From Callipepla californica brunnescens (Eukaryota > Chordata > Aves > Galliformes > Odontophoridae), in the NCBI GenBank assembly GCA_023055505.1, contig JALIRH010000119.1, positions 248,001 through 312,000 of the forward strand: 64,000 nucleotides of DNA. The letters run 5' to 3'. This document shows positions 1 through 13,128 of the stretch, in pieces (the first letter of the stretch is position 1; every line of letters begins with the position of its first letter). The translations under genes and the position numbers were made by a program. Below the pieces are notes generated by a model that was not told where the DNA came from, did no database searches, and saw only the letters and a program-made list of their open reading frames with translations.

Positions 1-1004
1 TCCCTATGGCCCCATTGATCCCTATGGCCCCATTGAATTCTATGGCCCCATTGAGTTCTATGGCCCCATTGATTCCTAAGGCCCCATTGATCCCTATGGC
101 CCCGTTGACTCCGATGGCCCCATTGATCCCTATGGCCCAACTGATTTCTATGGCCCCATTGATTCCTACCATCCCATTGATCCCTATGGCCCCATTGATC
201 CCTATGGCCACATTGATCCCTATGGCCCCTTTGAGTTCTATGGCCCCATTGATTCCTATGGCCCCACTGATTCCTATGGCACCATTGATTCCTGTGGCCC
301 CATTGATTCCAATGGACCCATTGATTCGTATGACCCCATTGATTCCTAAAGTCCCATTGATCCCTATGGCCCCATTGATTCCTATGGCCCCATTGATTCC
401 TATGGTCCCATTGATTTCTGTGGCCCCATTGATCCCTATGGCCCCATTGATCCCTATGGCTCCATTGATCCCTATGGCCCCATTGATTCCTAAGGCCCCA
501 TTGATCCCTATGGCCCCACTGAGTACTATGGCCCCATTGATTCCTATTGTCACATTGATCCCTATGGCCCCAATGATTCCTATGGCCCCATTGATTCCTA
601 CAGTCCCATTGATTCATATGGTACCATTGATTGCTGTGGCCCCATTGATCAATATGGCCCCATTGATTCCTACGGTCCCATTGATCCCTATGGCCCCATT
701 GATTTTTATGGCCCCACTAATTCCTGTGGACCCATTGATCCCTATGGCCCAACTGAGATCTATGGCCCCTTTGAGTTCTATGGCCCCATTCATCCCTATG
801 GCACCTTTGATCCCTATGGCCCCATGAATCCCCATGGCCCCATTGATTCCTATATCCCCATTGAGTTGTATGGCCCCATTGATCCCTATGGCCCCATTGA
901 TCCCTATGGCCCCATTTATTCCTAAGGCCCTATTGAGTTCTATGGCCCCATTGATTCCTAAGGTCCCATTGATCCCTATGGCCCCATTGAGTTCTATGGC
1001 CCCA

Positions 1005-1326
1005 TTGATTCCTATGGCCCCATTGATTCCTATGGTCCCATTGATTTCTGTGGCCCCATTGATCCCTATGGCCCCATTGATCCCTATGGCTCCATTGATC
1101 CCTATGGCCCCACTGATTCCTATGGCCCCATTGATCCCTATGGCCCCACTGAGTTCTATGCCCCATTGATTCCTATGGCCCCATTGATTCCTATGGTCCC
1201 ATTGATTTCTGTGGCCCCATTGATCCCTATGGCCCCATTGATCCCTATGGCTCCATTGATCCCTATGGCCCCACTGATTCCTATGGCCCCATTGATCCCT
1301 ATGGCCCCACTGAGTTCTATGCCCCA
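1005..1326. repeat. 161-bp tandem duplication inside the satellite
   Basis: Two adjacent copies about 161 bp apart, each ending with the same rare 1-bp deletion (TATGCCCC instead of TATGGCCCC, at about 1159 and 1320). The offset is nine units minus one base. Part of the same variant string also occurs near 380-480. Confidence 0.8.
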
Positions 1327-3191
1327 TTGATTCCTATGGTCACATTGATCCCTATGGCCCCATTTATTCCTATGGCCCCACTGAGTTCTATGGCCCAGTT
1401 GATTCCTAATTTCCCATTGGTTCCCATGGTTCCACTGAGTTCTATGGCCCCATTGATCCCTATGGCCCCATTGATTCCTATGGACCCATTGATCCCTATG
1501 GCCCCATTGAGATCTATGGCCCCATTGAGTTCTCTGGCCCCATTGATCCCTATGGCCCCTTTGATTCCTATGGCCCCATTGATCCCTATGGCCCCATTGA
1601 TTCCTATGGCCCCATTGATCCCTATGGCCCCATTGAGTTCTATGGCCACAATGATTTCTATGTCTCCATTGATTCCTATGGCCCCATTGAGTTCTATTGC
1701 CACACTGATTCCTATGGCCCTATTGAGTCCTATGGCCCCATTAATTCCTGTGGCCCCTTTGATCCCTATGGCTCCGTTGATTCCTAAGGCCCCGTTGAGT
1801 TCTATGGCCCATTTGATCCCTATGGCCCCATTGAGTTCTATGGCTTTATTGAGTTCTATGGCCCATTGGTTCCTATGGCCCCATTGAGTTCTATGGCCCC
1901 ATTGGTTCCTATGGCCCCATTGACCCCTATGGCCAGTCTGAGTTCTATGGTCCCACTGATTCCTATGGCCTCATTGATCCCTATTGCCCGATAGAGTTCT
2001 ATGGCCCCTTTGAGTTCTATGGCTCTTCTGATTCCTATGGCCCCATTGATCCCTATGGTTCCATTGATTCCTGTGGCCCCATTGATCCCTATGGCCCCTC
2101 TGAGTTCTATTGCCCTGCTGATTCCTATGGCCCAATTGATCCCTATGGCCCCATTGATCCCTATGGCTCCATTGAGTTCTATGGCTCCATGATCCCTATG
2201 GCCCCATTGATCCCTATATCCCCATTGATCCCTATGGCCCCTTTGATTCCTATGGTTCCACTGATCTCTACAACCCCATTGAGTTCTATGGCCGCATTGA
2301 GTTCTATGGCCCCATTGATTCCTCTGGCCCCATTGATCCCTATGTCTCCATTGAGTTCTATGGCCCCTTTGATTCCTATGGCCCCATTGATTCCTATGGT
2401 CCCATTGATTCCTACGGCCCCATTGAGTTCTATGGTCCCATTGATCCCTATGGCCCCGTTGAGTTATATGGCCGCATGGATTCCTATGGCCCCATGGATT
2501 CCGAAGGTCCCATTGATTCCTATGTCTCCACTGAGTTCTACGGCCTTATTGAGTTCTATGTCCCCATTGATTCCTATGGCCCCATTGATTTCTATGGCCC
2601 CATTGATTCCTATGGCCCCATTGAGTTCTGTGGCCCCATTGATTCCTATGGCCCCATTGTGATCTATGGCCCCATTGATCCCTATGGCCCCATTGATCCC
2701 TATGGCCTCATTGAGTTCTATGTCCCCATTGATTCCTATGGCCCCATTGATTCCTACGGCTTCATTGATATCTAAGGCCCCATTGAGTTCTATGGCCTTA
2801 TTTGTTCCTATGGTTCCATTGATCCCTATGGCCCCATTGATCCCTATTGCCCCATTGATTCCTATGGCCCCATTGATCCCTATGGCCCTATTGAGTTCTA
2901 TGGCCCCATTGAGTTCTATGGCTCCATTGATTCCTATGGCCCCATTGAGTTCTTTTGCCACACTGATTCCTCTGGCCACATTGAATCCTATGGCCCCATT
3001 GATTCCTGTGTCCCCATTGATCCCTATGGCTCTATTGATTCCTAAGGCCCCATTGAGTTCTATGGCCCCATTGATCCCTATGGCCCCATTGATCCCTATG
3101 GCCATATTGATTCCTATAGCCCCATTGATTCCAAAGGCCCCATTGATCCCTAGGGCCCCATTGATTCCTATGGCCCCATTGATCCCTATGG

Positions 3192-5169
3192 CCCCATTGA
3201 TTCCTATTGCCCCATTGATCCCTATGGCCCCACTGATTCCTATGGCCCCATTGATTAGTATGGTCTCATTGATTCCTATGGCCCCATTGATCCCTATGGC
3301 CCCATTGATCCATATGTCCCCATTGATCCCTACATCCCCATTGATTCCTATGGCCCCATTGATTCTTATGGTCCCATTGATCCCTATGGCATCATTGAGT
3401 TCTATGGCCCCATTGATTTCTATGGCTCCATTGATTCATACGGCCCCATTGATTCCTAAGGCCGTTATGAGTTCTATGCAATAATTGATCCCTATGGCCA
3501 CATTGATCCCTATGGCAGCATCGATCCCTATGGCCCCATTGATCTCTATGGCCCCATTGATTTTTATGGCCACATTGATTCCTACGGTCCCATTTATTTC
3601 TATGACCCCATTGATTCCTATGGCCCCATTGATCCTTAAGGTCCCATTGATCCCTCTGGCCCCATTGAGTTCTATGGCCCCATTGATCCCTACGGCCCCA
3701 TTGATCCCTACGGCCCCACTGATTTTTAACATCCCATTGATTCCTGTGGCACCATTGATACCTATGGTCCCATTGATTCCTATGGCCCCTTTGATTCCTG
3801 TGGCCCCATTGATTCCTACGGCCCCATTGATTCCTATTGCCATATTGATTCCAAAGGCCCTATTTATTCCTATGGACCCACTGATTCCTATGGCCACACT
3901 GATTCCTATGGCCCCATTGATTCCTAAACCCCATTGATTCCTATGGCCCATCTGAGTCCTATGGCCCCATTGATCCCTATGGTCCCATTGATCCCTATGG
4001 CCCTATTGATTCCTGTGGCCCCATTGATCCCTATGGCCCCACTGAGTTCTATGGCCCCACTGATTCCGATGGCCCCTTTGATTCCTATGGTCCCACCGAT
4101 CCCTATGGCCCCATTGATTCCTAGGGCCACATCAATTCCTATGACCCAATTGATTCCTATGGCCCCATTGATTCCTATGGCCCCATTGATTCCTATTGCC
4201 CCATTGATCCCTATGGCCCCACTGATTCCTATGGCCCCATTGATTAGTATGGTCTCATTGATTCCTATGGCCCCATTGATCCCTATGGCCCCATTGATCC
4301 ATATGTCCCCATTGATCCCTACATCCCCATTGATTCCTATGGCCCCATTGATTCTTATGGTCCCATTGATCCCTATGGCATCATTGAGTTCTATGGCCCC
4401 ATTGATTTCTATGGCTCCATTGATTCATACGGCCCCATTGATTCCTAAGGCCCTTATGAGTTCTATGCAATAATTGATCCCTATGGCCACATTGATCCCT
4501 ATGGCAGCATCGATCCCTATGGCCCCATTGATCCCTATGGCCCCATTGATTTTTATGGCCACATTGATTCCTACGGTCCCATTTATTTCTATGACCCCAT
4601 TGATTCCTATGGCCCCATTGATCCTTAAGGTCCCATTGATCCCTCTGGCCCCATTGAGTTCTATGGCCCCATTGATCCCTACGGCCCCATTGATCCCTAC
4701 GGCCCCACTGATTTTTAACATCCCATTGATTCCTGTGGCACCATTGATACCTATGGTCCCATTGATTCCTATGGCCCCTTTGATTCCTGTGGCCCCATTG
4801 ATTCCTACGGCCCCATTGATTCCTATTGCCATATTGATTCCAAAGGCCCTATTTATTCCTATGGACCCACTGATTCCTATGGCCACACTGATTCCTATGG
4901 CCCCATTGATTCCTAAACCCCATTGATTCCTATGGCCCATCTGAGTCCTATGGCCCCATTGATCCCTATGGTCCCATTGATCCCTATGGCCCTATTGATT
5001 CCTGTGGCCCCATTGATCCCTATGGCCCCACTGAGTTCTATGGCCCCACTGATTCCGATGGCCCCTTTGATTCCTATGGTCCCACCGATCCCTATGGCCC
5101 CATTGATTCCTAGGGCCACATCAATTCCTATGACCCAATTGATTCCTATGGCCCCATTGATTCCTATGG
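3192..5169. repeat. 989-bp higher-order tandem duplication
   Basis: Two nearly identical blocks, about 3192-4180 and 4181-5169, share a long series of rare unit variants, for example GATTAGTATGGTCTC at about 3252 and 4241 (offset 989 bp, 55 units minus one base). Differences are a handful of point changes, so this is a recent duplication. Block edges are approximate. Confidence 0.85.
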
Positions 5170-7170
5170 CCCCAATGATCCCTATAGCCCCATTGATCCC
5201 TATGGCCCTATTGATCCCTATGGCCCCATTGAGTTCTATTGACCCATTGATCCCTATGGCCACATTGATCCCTCTTACACATTGATCCCTATGGCCCCTT
5301 TGAGTTCTATGGCCCCATTGATTTTTATGGCCCCATTGATTCCTATGGCCTCATAGATCCCTACGGCCCCAGTGATTCCTAAGGCCACATTGATTTCTTT
5401 GGCCACTTTGGTCCCTATGGCTCCATTGATCGCTGTGGATCCATTAATTCCTATGGCCCCATTGATCCCTATGGCCCCATTGATTCCTATGGCCCCACTG
5501 AATTCTAAGGCCCCATTGAGTTCTATGGCCCCATTGATTCCTATGGCCCCATTGATCCCTATGGCCCCATTGACTCCTATGGCCCCATTGATCCCTATGG
5601 CCCCACTGATTTCTATGGCCCCATTGATTACTATGGCCCCATTGATCGCTATGGCCCCATTGATTCCTATGGCCCTATTGAGTTCTGTGGCCCCATTGAT
5701 CCCTATGGTCCCATTGATCCCTATGGCCCCATTGATTCCTATGGCCCCATTGATCCCTATGGTCCCATTGATCCCTATGGCCCCATTGATTCCTATGGCC
5801 CCATTGATTCCTATGGCCCCATTGATCCCTATGGCCCCATTGATCCATATGGCCCCGTTGATTGCTATGGCCCCATTGATCCCTATGGCCCCATTGATCC
5901 ATATGGCCCCTTTGATTCCTATGGCCCCATTGATTTCTATGGCCCCATTGATTCCTATGGTCCCATTGGTCCCTATGGTTCCATTAAGTTCTATGACCCC
6001 ATTGATCCCTATGGCCCCATTGATTCCTATGGCCCCATTGAATTCTATGGCCCCATTGAGTTCTCTGGCCCCATTGATTCCTAAGGCTACATTGAGTTCT
6101 ATGGCTCCATTCATCGCTATGGCCCCATTCATACCTATGGCCCCACTCATACCTATGGCCCCATTCATTCCTATGGCCCCATTGAGTTCTAAGGCCCCTT
6201 TGATTCTTAAGGCTACATTGAGTTCTATGGCTCCATTCATCGATATGGCCCCATTCATACCTATGGCCCCATTCATACCTATGGCCCCATTCATTCCTAT
6301 GGTCCCATTGAGTTCTATGGCCCCTTTGATTCCTATGGCCCCATTGATCCCTTATGCCCCATTGACTCCTATGGCCCCATTGATCCCAATGGCCCCACAC
6401 ATTTCTATGGCCCCATTGATTCCTACGGTCCCATTGATCCCTATGGCCCCATTGATCCCTATGGCTCCATTGATCCCTATGGCCCCTTTGAGTTGTATGG
6501 CCCCATTTATTCCTATGGCCCCATTGATTCCTATGACACCAATGATTCCTGTGGCCCCGCTGATCACTACGGCCACATTGATTCCTATGGCCACATTGAT
6601 CTCCATGGCCCAACAGAGTTCTATGGCGCCACTGATTCCTATGGCCACATTGATCCCAATGGCCCCATTGATTCCTATTGCCCCATTGAGTTCTATGGCT
6701 CCATTGATTCCTATGGCCCCATTGAGTTCTACTGCCACACTGATTCCTATGGCCCCATTGAATCCTTTGGCCTCATTGATACCTATGGCTCCATCGATCC
6801 CTATGTCCCCACTAATCCCTATGGCCCCATTGATTTCTAAGGCCCAATTGATACCTACGGTTCCTTTTATTTCTATGGCCCGATTGATTCCTATGGTTCC
6901 ATTGATCCCTATGGTCCAATTGATCCCTATGGCCCCATTGAGTTCTATGGCCCCATTGATCCCTAGGGCCCCATTGATTCCTATGACCCCATTGATCCCT
7001 ATGGTCACAACGATTCCTATGTCCCACTTGATTCCTGTGGCCCCATTGATTCCTATGGCCCCATTGATCCCTGTGGCCCCACTGATTCCTATGGCCCCAT
7101 TGATTCCTATAATCCCATTGATCCCTATGGCCCCATTGATCCCTATGGCCCCATTGATCCCTATGGCCCC

Positions 7171-7422
7171 TTTGAGTTCTATGGCCCCATTGATTCCTAT
7201 GGCCCCATTGATTCCTAAGGCCCCATTGATCCTTATGGCCTCATTGATCCTTATGACCCCATTGATGCCTATGGTCCCATTGATCCCTATGGCCCCTTTG
7301 AGTTCTATGGCCCCATTGATTCCTATGGCCCCATTAATTCCTAAGGCCCCATTGATCCTTATGGCCTCATTGATCCTTATGGCCCCATTGATGCCTATGG
7401 CCCCATTGACCCCTATGGCCCC
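7171..7422. repeat. 126-bp tandem duplication inside the satellite
   Basis: The block starting TTTGAGTTCTATGG at 7171 recurs at 7297, seven units later, with the same rare CTTATGGCCTCATTG variants. Confidence 0.75.
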
Positions 7423-9633
7423 ATTGAATCCTATGGCCCCATTGAAACCTATATCCCCATTGATTCCTGTGGCCACATTGATCCCTATCGCCCCATTGAT
7501 CGCTGTGGCCCCATTGATTCGTATGGCCCCATTGATCCCTATGGCCCCACTGAGTTTTATGGCGCCACTGATTCCTATGGCCGCATTGATTCCTGTGGCC
7601 CCATTGATCCCTATGGCCCCATTGATCCCTATGGTCCCTTTATTCCCTAAGGCCCCATGTAGTTCTATGGCCCCATTCATCCCTATGGCCCCATTGATTC
7701 CTATGGCCCCATTGATTCTTATGGTCCCATTGATTCCTGTGGCCCCATTGATCCCTATGGTCCCTTTGATTCCTATGGCCCCTTTGATTCCTTTGGCCCC
7801 ATTGATTCCTATGGCCTTCTTGATCCCAATGGCCCCACTGAGTTCTATGGCCCCACTGATTCCAATGGCCCCATTCATTCCTATTGCCCCACTGATTCCT
7901 ATGGCCCCATTGATTCCTATGGCCCCATTGATTCCTATGGCCCCATTGAGTTCTATGGCCCCATTGATCCCTATGGCCCCATTGATCCCTATGGCCCCAA
8001 TGAGTTCTATGGCGCCATTGAGTTCTATGGCCTCATTGATCCCTATGGCCCCAATGATCCCTACGGCCCCTTTGAGTTCTATGGCCCCATTCATTCCTAT
8101 GGCCCCATTGATTCCTATGGCCCCATTGAGTTCTATGGCCCCATTGATCCCTATGGCCCCATTGATCCCTATGTCCCCATTGAGTTCTATGGCTCCATTG
8201 AGTTCTATGGCCCCATTGATCCCTAAGGCCCCGTTGATCCCTATGGCCCCTTTGAGTTCTATTGCCCCATTGATTCCTATGTCCCCATTGATCCCTATGG
8301 CCCCATTGATTCCTATGGCCCCTTTGAGTTCTATGGCCCCATTGGTCCCTAAGGCCCCTTTGATTTTTATGGCCCCATTGAGTTCTATGGCCCCATTAAT
8401 TCCTTTGGCCCCATTGACCCCTATGTCCCCTCTGAGTTCCATGGTCCCACTGATTCCAATGGCCTCATTGATCCCTATGGCCCATTAGAGTTCTATGGCC
8501 CCATTGAGTTCTCTGGCTCTATTGATTCCTAAGGCCCCATTGATTTCTATGGTCCCTTTGATGACTATGGCCCCATTGATTCCTGTGGCCCCATTGATCC
8601 CTATGGCCCCACTGATTTCTATGGCCCCACTGATTCCTATGGCCCAATTAATCCCTCTTGCCCAATTAATCTTTATGGCCCCTTTGAGTTCTATGGCTCC
8701 ATTGAGTTCTATGGCTCCATGATCCCTATGGCCCCTTTGATCCCTATGGCCCCGCTGATCCCGATGGCCCCATTGAGTCCTATGGCCCCATTGATCCTTA
8801 TGGCCTAATTGATCCCTATGGCCCAATTGATTCCTATGGTCCCTTTGATCTCTACTACCTCATTGAGTTCTATGGCCCCATTGATTCTTATGGCCCCATT
8901 GATTCCTATGGCCCCATTGATTCCCATGGCCGCATTGATCTCCATGGCCCCATTGATCCCTATGGTCCTATTGACCCCTATGTCCCCAATGATTCCTAAG
9001 GCCCCACTGATTCCTCCGGCACCACTGATTCTTATGGCCTCTCTGATTCCGATGGCCCCACTTATTCCTATGGTCCCATTGATCCCTATGGCCCCATTGA
9101 TCCCTGTGGCCCCATTGATTCCTATGGCCCCATTGATCCCTATGTCCCAATTGCATTCTATGTTCGCATGGATTCCTATGGCCTTATTGATCCCTATGGC
9201 CCTATTGATCCTTATGTCTCCATTGAGTTGTATGGCTCCATTGAGTTCTATGGCTCCATTGATCCCTATGGCCCATTGAGTTCTATGGCCCCATTGAGTT
9301 CTATGGCCCCATTGATTCCTATGGCCCCATTGATTTTTATGGCCCCTTTGAGTTCTATGGCCCCATTGATTTCTATGGCCCAATTGATCCCTATGGCCCC
9401 ATTGATCCCTATTTCCCTTCTGAGTTCTATGGCCCCATTGAGTTCTATGGCCCCATTGATTCCTGCGGCCCCTTTGATTCCTATGGCCCCATTGATTTCT
9501 ATAGTCCCACTGATCCCTATGGTCTAATTGTAACCTATGTTCCCATTTATTCCTATGGCCCCTTGATCCCTATGGCCCCAGTGATCCCTATGGCCCCATT
9601 GAGTTCTAAGGCCCCATTGATCCCTATGGCCCC

Positions 9634-10214
9634 TGTTATAAGTGTGAAGAACGATACACACCGTCCGCTGCCAATAGTAAGTAATTTATTAAGTAAGCAA
9701 TAAACGTGCGAAACAGCGCTGGGCGGCCTGGAGTCTCCGCTCCACTAACGGCGCGCACCGGGACCTTCCGACCCCCTCTTTTTATTGTCTCTTATCTCTG
9801 TTTTCTTGTTATTCTTTTCTTTCTGGGCTGCGCCGGCTGGTATTTGGGAGTCATCCTCTGTCTCCTTGCAGAGATGAATGCTACCGTGTTTTTCAGCTCC
9901 AATTATGTAGGCTTAAGAGAAGGCTCCTGCTTATTATTTTTCTTGTTTTCAATTCTTTAGAAGGTCACTACTATCTGTGCAACTATCAGAACTAACGAGA
10001 CGCGGTGGCCCCATTTTACAAAAACATTCATATATCTATTTTTAAGTCTCCTACAAGCTACATAATTCTAAGAGAAGGAAAAGATAAACACACTGAAGGA
10101 TACTGAGGCATCTGTCTTGTGACTGGTTTGATTAACAAGTATAGAAAGTGAAAAACACTGAGACACCGGTTTGATTAACAATTATAGAAAGTACAGAACT
10201 CAATTTCTATCACA
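9634..10214 (-). repeat. ERV 1 3' LTR
   Basis: 581 bp, beginning TGTGATAG and ending CTTATAACA when read on the minus strand. A minus-strand AATAAA lies at 9685-9690. It differs from the 5' LTR at about six positions. Confidence 0.95.
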
Positions 10215-10216
10215 AT

Positions 10217-10233
10217 CCCCCCTTTTCTTTTTT
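10217..10233 (-). promoter_or_regulatory. ERV 1 polypurine tract
   Basis: Read on the minus strand, AAAAAAGAAAAGGGGGG sits two bases before the 3' LTR, the expected place for the plus-strand primer of reverse transcription. Confidence 0.85.
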
Positions 10234-10762
10234 ATCATCTTGTTTATCAAACCGTGTCACTGCATCTTGAGCTAAAACATGATCTTTTCTTTTCCAGTGT
10301 ATCAGATAGTGTTTTATGGTATTGGTTATCTTACTTAGCATATAGAAACTAATGATCAGTATTAAAGTTATCAGAATTAAGGGCCCATCTATAGTGTATA
10401 ATAAAGCCGTGATCAGGACTTGATTTCTTTTTTTCAAACACTTCTTGTTTTTCTAGTATCTTAGCCATAGAATTTCTAACTACTGCTGTGTGATCAACAT
10501 ACGAACAACACTCTTCCCTCATTGCTACACATAATCCTCCTTGTTGTACAAATACAAGATCCAATCCTCATCGATTCCGTAAGACTACTTCAGATAACAA
10601 TGTTAGGGATTTTTCCAAGGCAGAAAATGACTTTTCAATATACTCCAGCTTTTCTTCAACCACTCTTTTCAGCAGGATGAGCTGATCTGATTGATGAGGG
10701 CTGTTATCTGATTTTACCACTGTTGTCATTAACGAGACCACTGCTATTATTGGTATACTCAT
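10234..10762 (-). pseudogene. env: ERV 1 env remnant, transmembrane subunit only
   Basis: Minus-strand fragment of a gammaretroviral TM subunit. A heptad-rich stretch (about 10762-10571) leads into the immunosuppressive-domain region and a CX6CC motif (GGLCVAMREECC, about 10540-10505), followed by a hydrophobic anchor and cytoplasmic tail (about 10400-10215). It is broken by an in-frame TGA at 10568-10570 and by a frame change between about 10440 and 10360. No SU subunit, signal peptide or furin site is present, so it cannot make a functional envelope. The family call rests on the CX6CC spacing and its position just before the polypurine tract. Confidence 0.85.
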
Positions 10763-11295
10763 TTTCCAGACTGAATATCCTTAAGATATTGAAATGTTTC
10801 TTAGCCTCCCCCTTTCCCTTTTGTTGCCAATAGCAACTTTCAATATTGCTTTGTAAGCATACAATCTAGATTAGGGGACAAAGGTCAAGGTAATTCTTGC
10901 TCCACTTTGGAGGTTATTCTCATACCCCCACTGTTGTACGGCTCTGTCTCCCCTCGCCTACTCTTTTGCTTAGAGCAGCGGGGTATATGATCTTCTCGAC
11001 AGCAGTCGTATTCTTCAGGGGAACCTCCTCTGTCCTTGCCTTACTAGTTCCCCTAATCCCTTTCTTGATAGGAATTGAGTAGTTCCTCTTTTATCAAATT
11101 ATTTTCCAATTATCTTAAGAGGTATTCATAGGAAAAGTGAGTTCACCAATATTCGCAATGCACAACACAATATTTCTATATATATATACAAATCATATAA
11201 TAGAATGCTTAAATTGTCTAAAAAAAAGGAAACAAAAACAATAATAAACAATTCACATAATAAAATATCTAAAAAAAAAAGCAGTAATTTCTAAA
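10763..11295 (-). other. ERV 1 region between integrase and TM; SU absent
   Basis: About 530 bp where the SU part of env would be expected. I see only A/T-rich sequence and short open frames and no recognisable SU domain. An internal deletion is the simplest explanation. Confidence 0.5.
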
Positions 11296-13128
11296 TCATT
11301 TAGCACTTTCCACTGGAGGTGTTGTATCATGGATTGGTCCTTTCACTCGACTTGCATGAGTCCATCCACGCTCTGCTGTCCGAATCGCCGTTTCTGTTGT
11401 TAATAAAACAAGAAAAGGTCCTTCCCAGCGGGGAGTTAAAGAAGATTCTTTCCACGTTTTAATTAAAACCTTGTCCCCTGGATTGATTCGATGCATTGCT
11501 ATATCTAGTGGAGGCCTTTGTACCACCAATCCTTTTTTTTTTTTTTTTTTAATTCATTCCTCCTTTTATTGATTTCAATTAAATATTCCTGTAATAATTT
11601 ATCTTCTATTTTAGGATGTTCTGATGGTAGTTCTAAATCATATGGTATTCCATATAACATTTCAAAAGGTGATATTCCAGTATCTGTTCTGGGTTGTGTT
11701 CTTAGATTAAGTAGTGCCAACGGTAAACATTTGATCCAAGACATTTTGGTTTCAATCATCAATTTAGTAAGTTGTTTTTTAATCTCCCCATTCATCCTTT
11801 CCACTTTTCCAGAGCTCTGTGGATGCCACGGGGTATGATATTCCCATTTGGTTCCCATAGGAGCTAAGGCTTCTTTCACTGCCTTTGATACAAAGTGAGG
11901 GCCTCTATCTGAATCTATAACTTCAATATTCCCATATCTGGGAATAATATGTTCGAATAATGTTTTAATTACTACCTGGGCTGTTGCTCTAGCAGTGGGG
12001 TAGGCCTCCACAAAATGTGTCAGATGATCTATTATTACTAATAAGTATTTATACCTTCCAATTTTTGGGAGTTCTGTGAAGTCTATCTGTATTTTAGCAA
12101 AAGGTCTAACAGCTAATTCCCTTCCTCCTTGTATTTTTTCCCTTAGTTGTTGTTTATTTATTCTCCTACAAATCATGCAACTGCCTACTATTCGTTTGGC
12201 TATATTATAAATGCCTATACACATATATTTAATTGTAAATTGATCTACTAAGGCCTGTACTCCCCAATGAGTTTGTTTATGAAATTCTCCTAATATTTTC
12301 CAGGTGAGTCCTTTAGGGATTACCTCCCTTCCATCGGGTAATAACCATTTTCCCTCTTTTTCCTCAACTTTCATTTGTCTTAGTCTTTCTTTTTCTTGTA
12401 TAGTAAAACTCTTAGCCTCGTTTATTTCTTTCCGGGAATCATCAGTCTGTATTTCTTTTAATATCTTTAAGGCCGCTCTTTTAGCTTCCTCGTCAGCCAA
12501 ATTATTTCCCCTTATTTGAATCGACATCCCCCTCTGGTGACCTTTTACGTACACTACTGCAATTTTCTTTGGGTCTCGTACTGCCTTAAGAGTCTGTCTT
12601 ATCAATGACTCATGGATTAACCCTTTCCCATGTGAATTCACCAGTCCTCTTTCTTCCCATATTTTCCCGAAGGTATGAACTACCCCATACACGTATCTAG
12701 AATCTGTATAAATAGTCCCAATTTTTCCTTTTAACATCTGTAAGGCTCTGAGGACTGCATATAATTCACAGGCCTGAGCTGACCATGTTTTATCCAATGG
12801 TCCTGATTCAATTACTGTAAATGTTTTTCCATTTATTATAGCATATCCTGATCTACGTTTTCCTTCTACTATACGGGATGAACCATCTACAAATAACTTT
12901 TCCCCTTCTGATAATTCCTCCTCCTCTAGGTCCTCCCGTATTTTAACTTGCTGTTCTATGCACTGAATACAATTATGGGTTAACCCCTCATCTGGTTCCC
13001 CATATAAAAATTGAGCAGGATTTTGTAAACTCGTAGTCTCTATTTCTAATTTAGGAGAGTGTATTAAGATCCCTTCATATTTTAATAGCCTAGCATCTGT
13101 AATCCACTTATTTGCCCTCTGTTGTAAT
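11296..13128 (-). pseudogene. pol: ERV 1 pol, RNase H and integrase part (frameshifted)
   Basis: Minus strand. The first part is RNase H with the VDGSSR catalytic stretch (near 12895-12875), YTDSRYV near 12705 and HQRG...NNLADEEAKRAA (about 12545-12470). Integrase follows: an HHCC zinc-binding region ending CMICRR (about 12190), then a core with D in IDFTELP, D in DSDRGPHF and E in GKVERMNG, so the DDE triad is present. The C-terminal DNA-binding domain (11296-11529, WEGPFLVLLTTE) lies in another frame, separated by a T homopolymer at about 11530-11550 (poly-A on the coding strand). At the other end a seven-C run near 13128-13134 shifts the frame relative to the protease block. Both breaks sit in homopolymers, so a sequencing or assembly artefact is also possible. 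Confidence 0.85.

Larger units (their letters stand above)
1..9633. repeat. 18-bp satellite array, block 1
   Basis: About 535 head-to-tail copies of an 18-bp unit, consensus CCCCATTGATTCCTATGG. Common variants replace GATTCC by GATCCC or GAGTTC. Most units keep the 18-bp register, with occasional 1-bp losses (for example near 1160 and 1321). Because the unit is six codons long, four of the six frames read through: hexapeptides MAPLIP and DSYGPI on the plus strand, GAIGIN and GHRNQW on the minus strand. One plus frame has TGA and one minus frame has TAG in each unit. No promoter, splice or codon-usage evidence supports a gene. The array continues beyond the left edge. Confidence 0.97.

Noticed and set aside
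5372..8488. A 1038-codon plus-strand frame and similar long frames in the satellite, read as repetitive proteins
   Set aside because: They follow from a six-codon repeat unit without stops in four frames. Equally long frames occur on the opposite strand, and there is no start context, splice or domain evidence.
1..9633. A CRISPR array or other regular repeat-spacer structure
   Set aside because: The units are contiguous without spacers, and the surrounding sequence is a bird genome.
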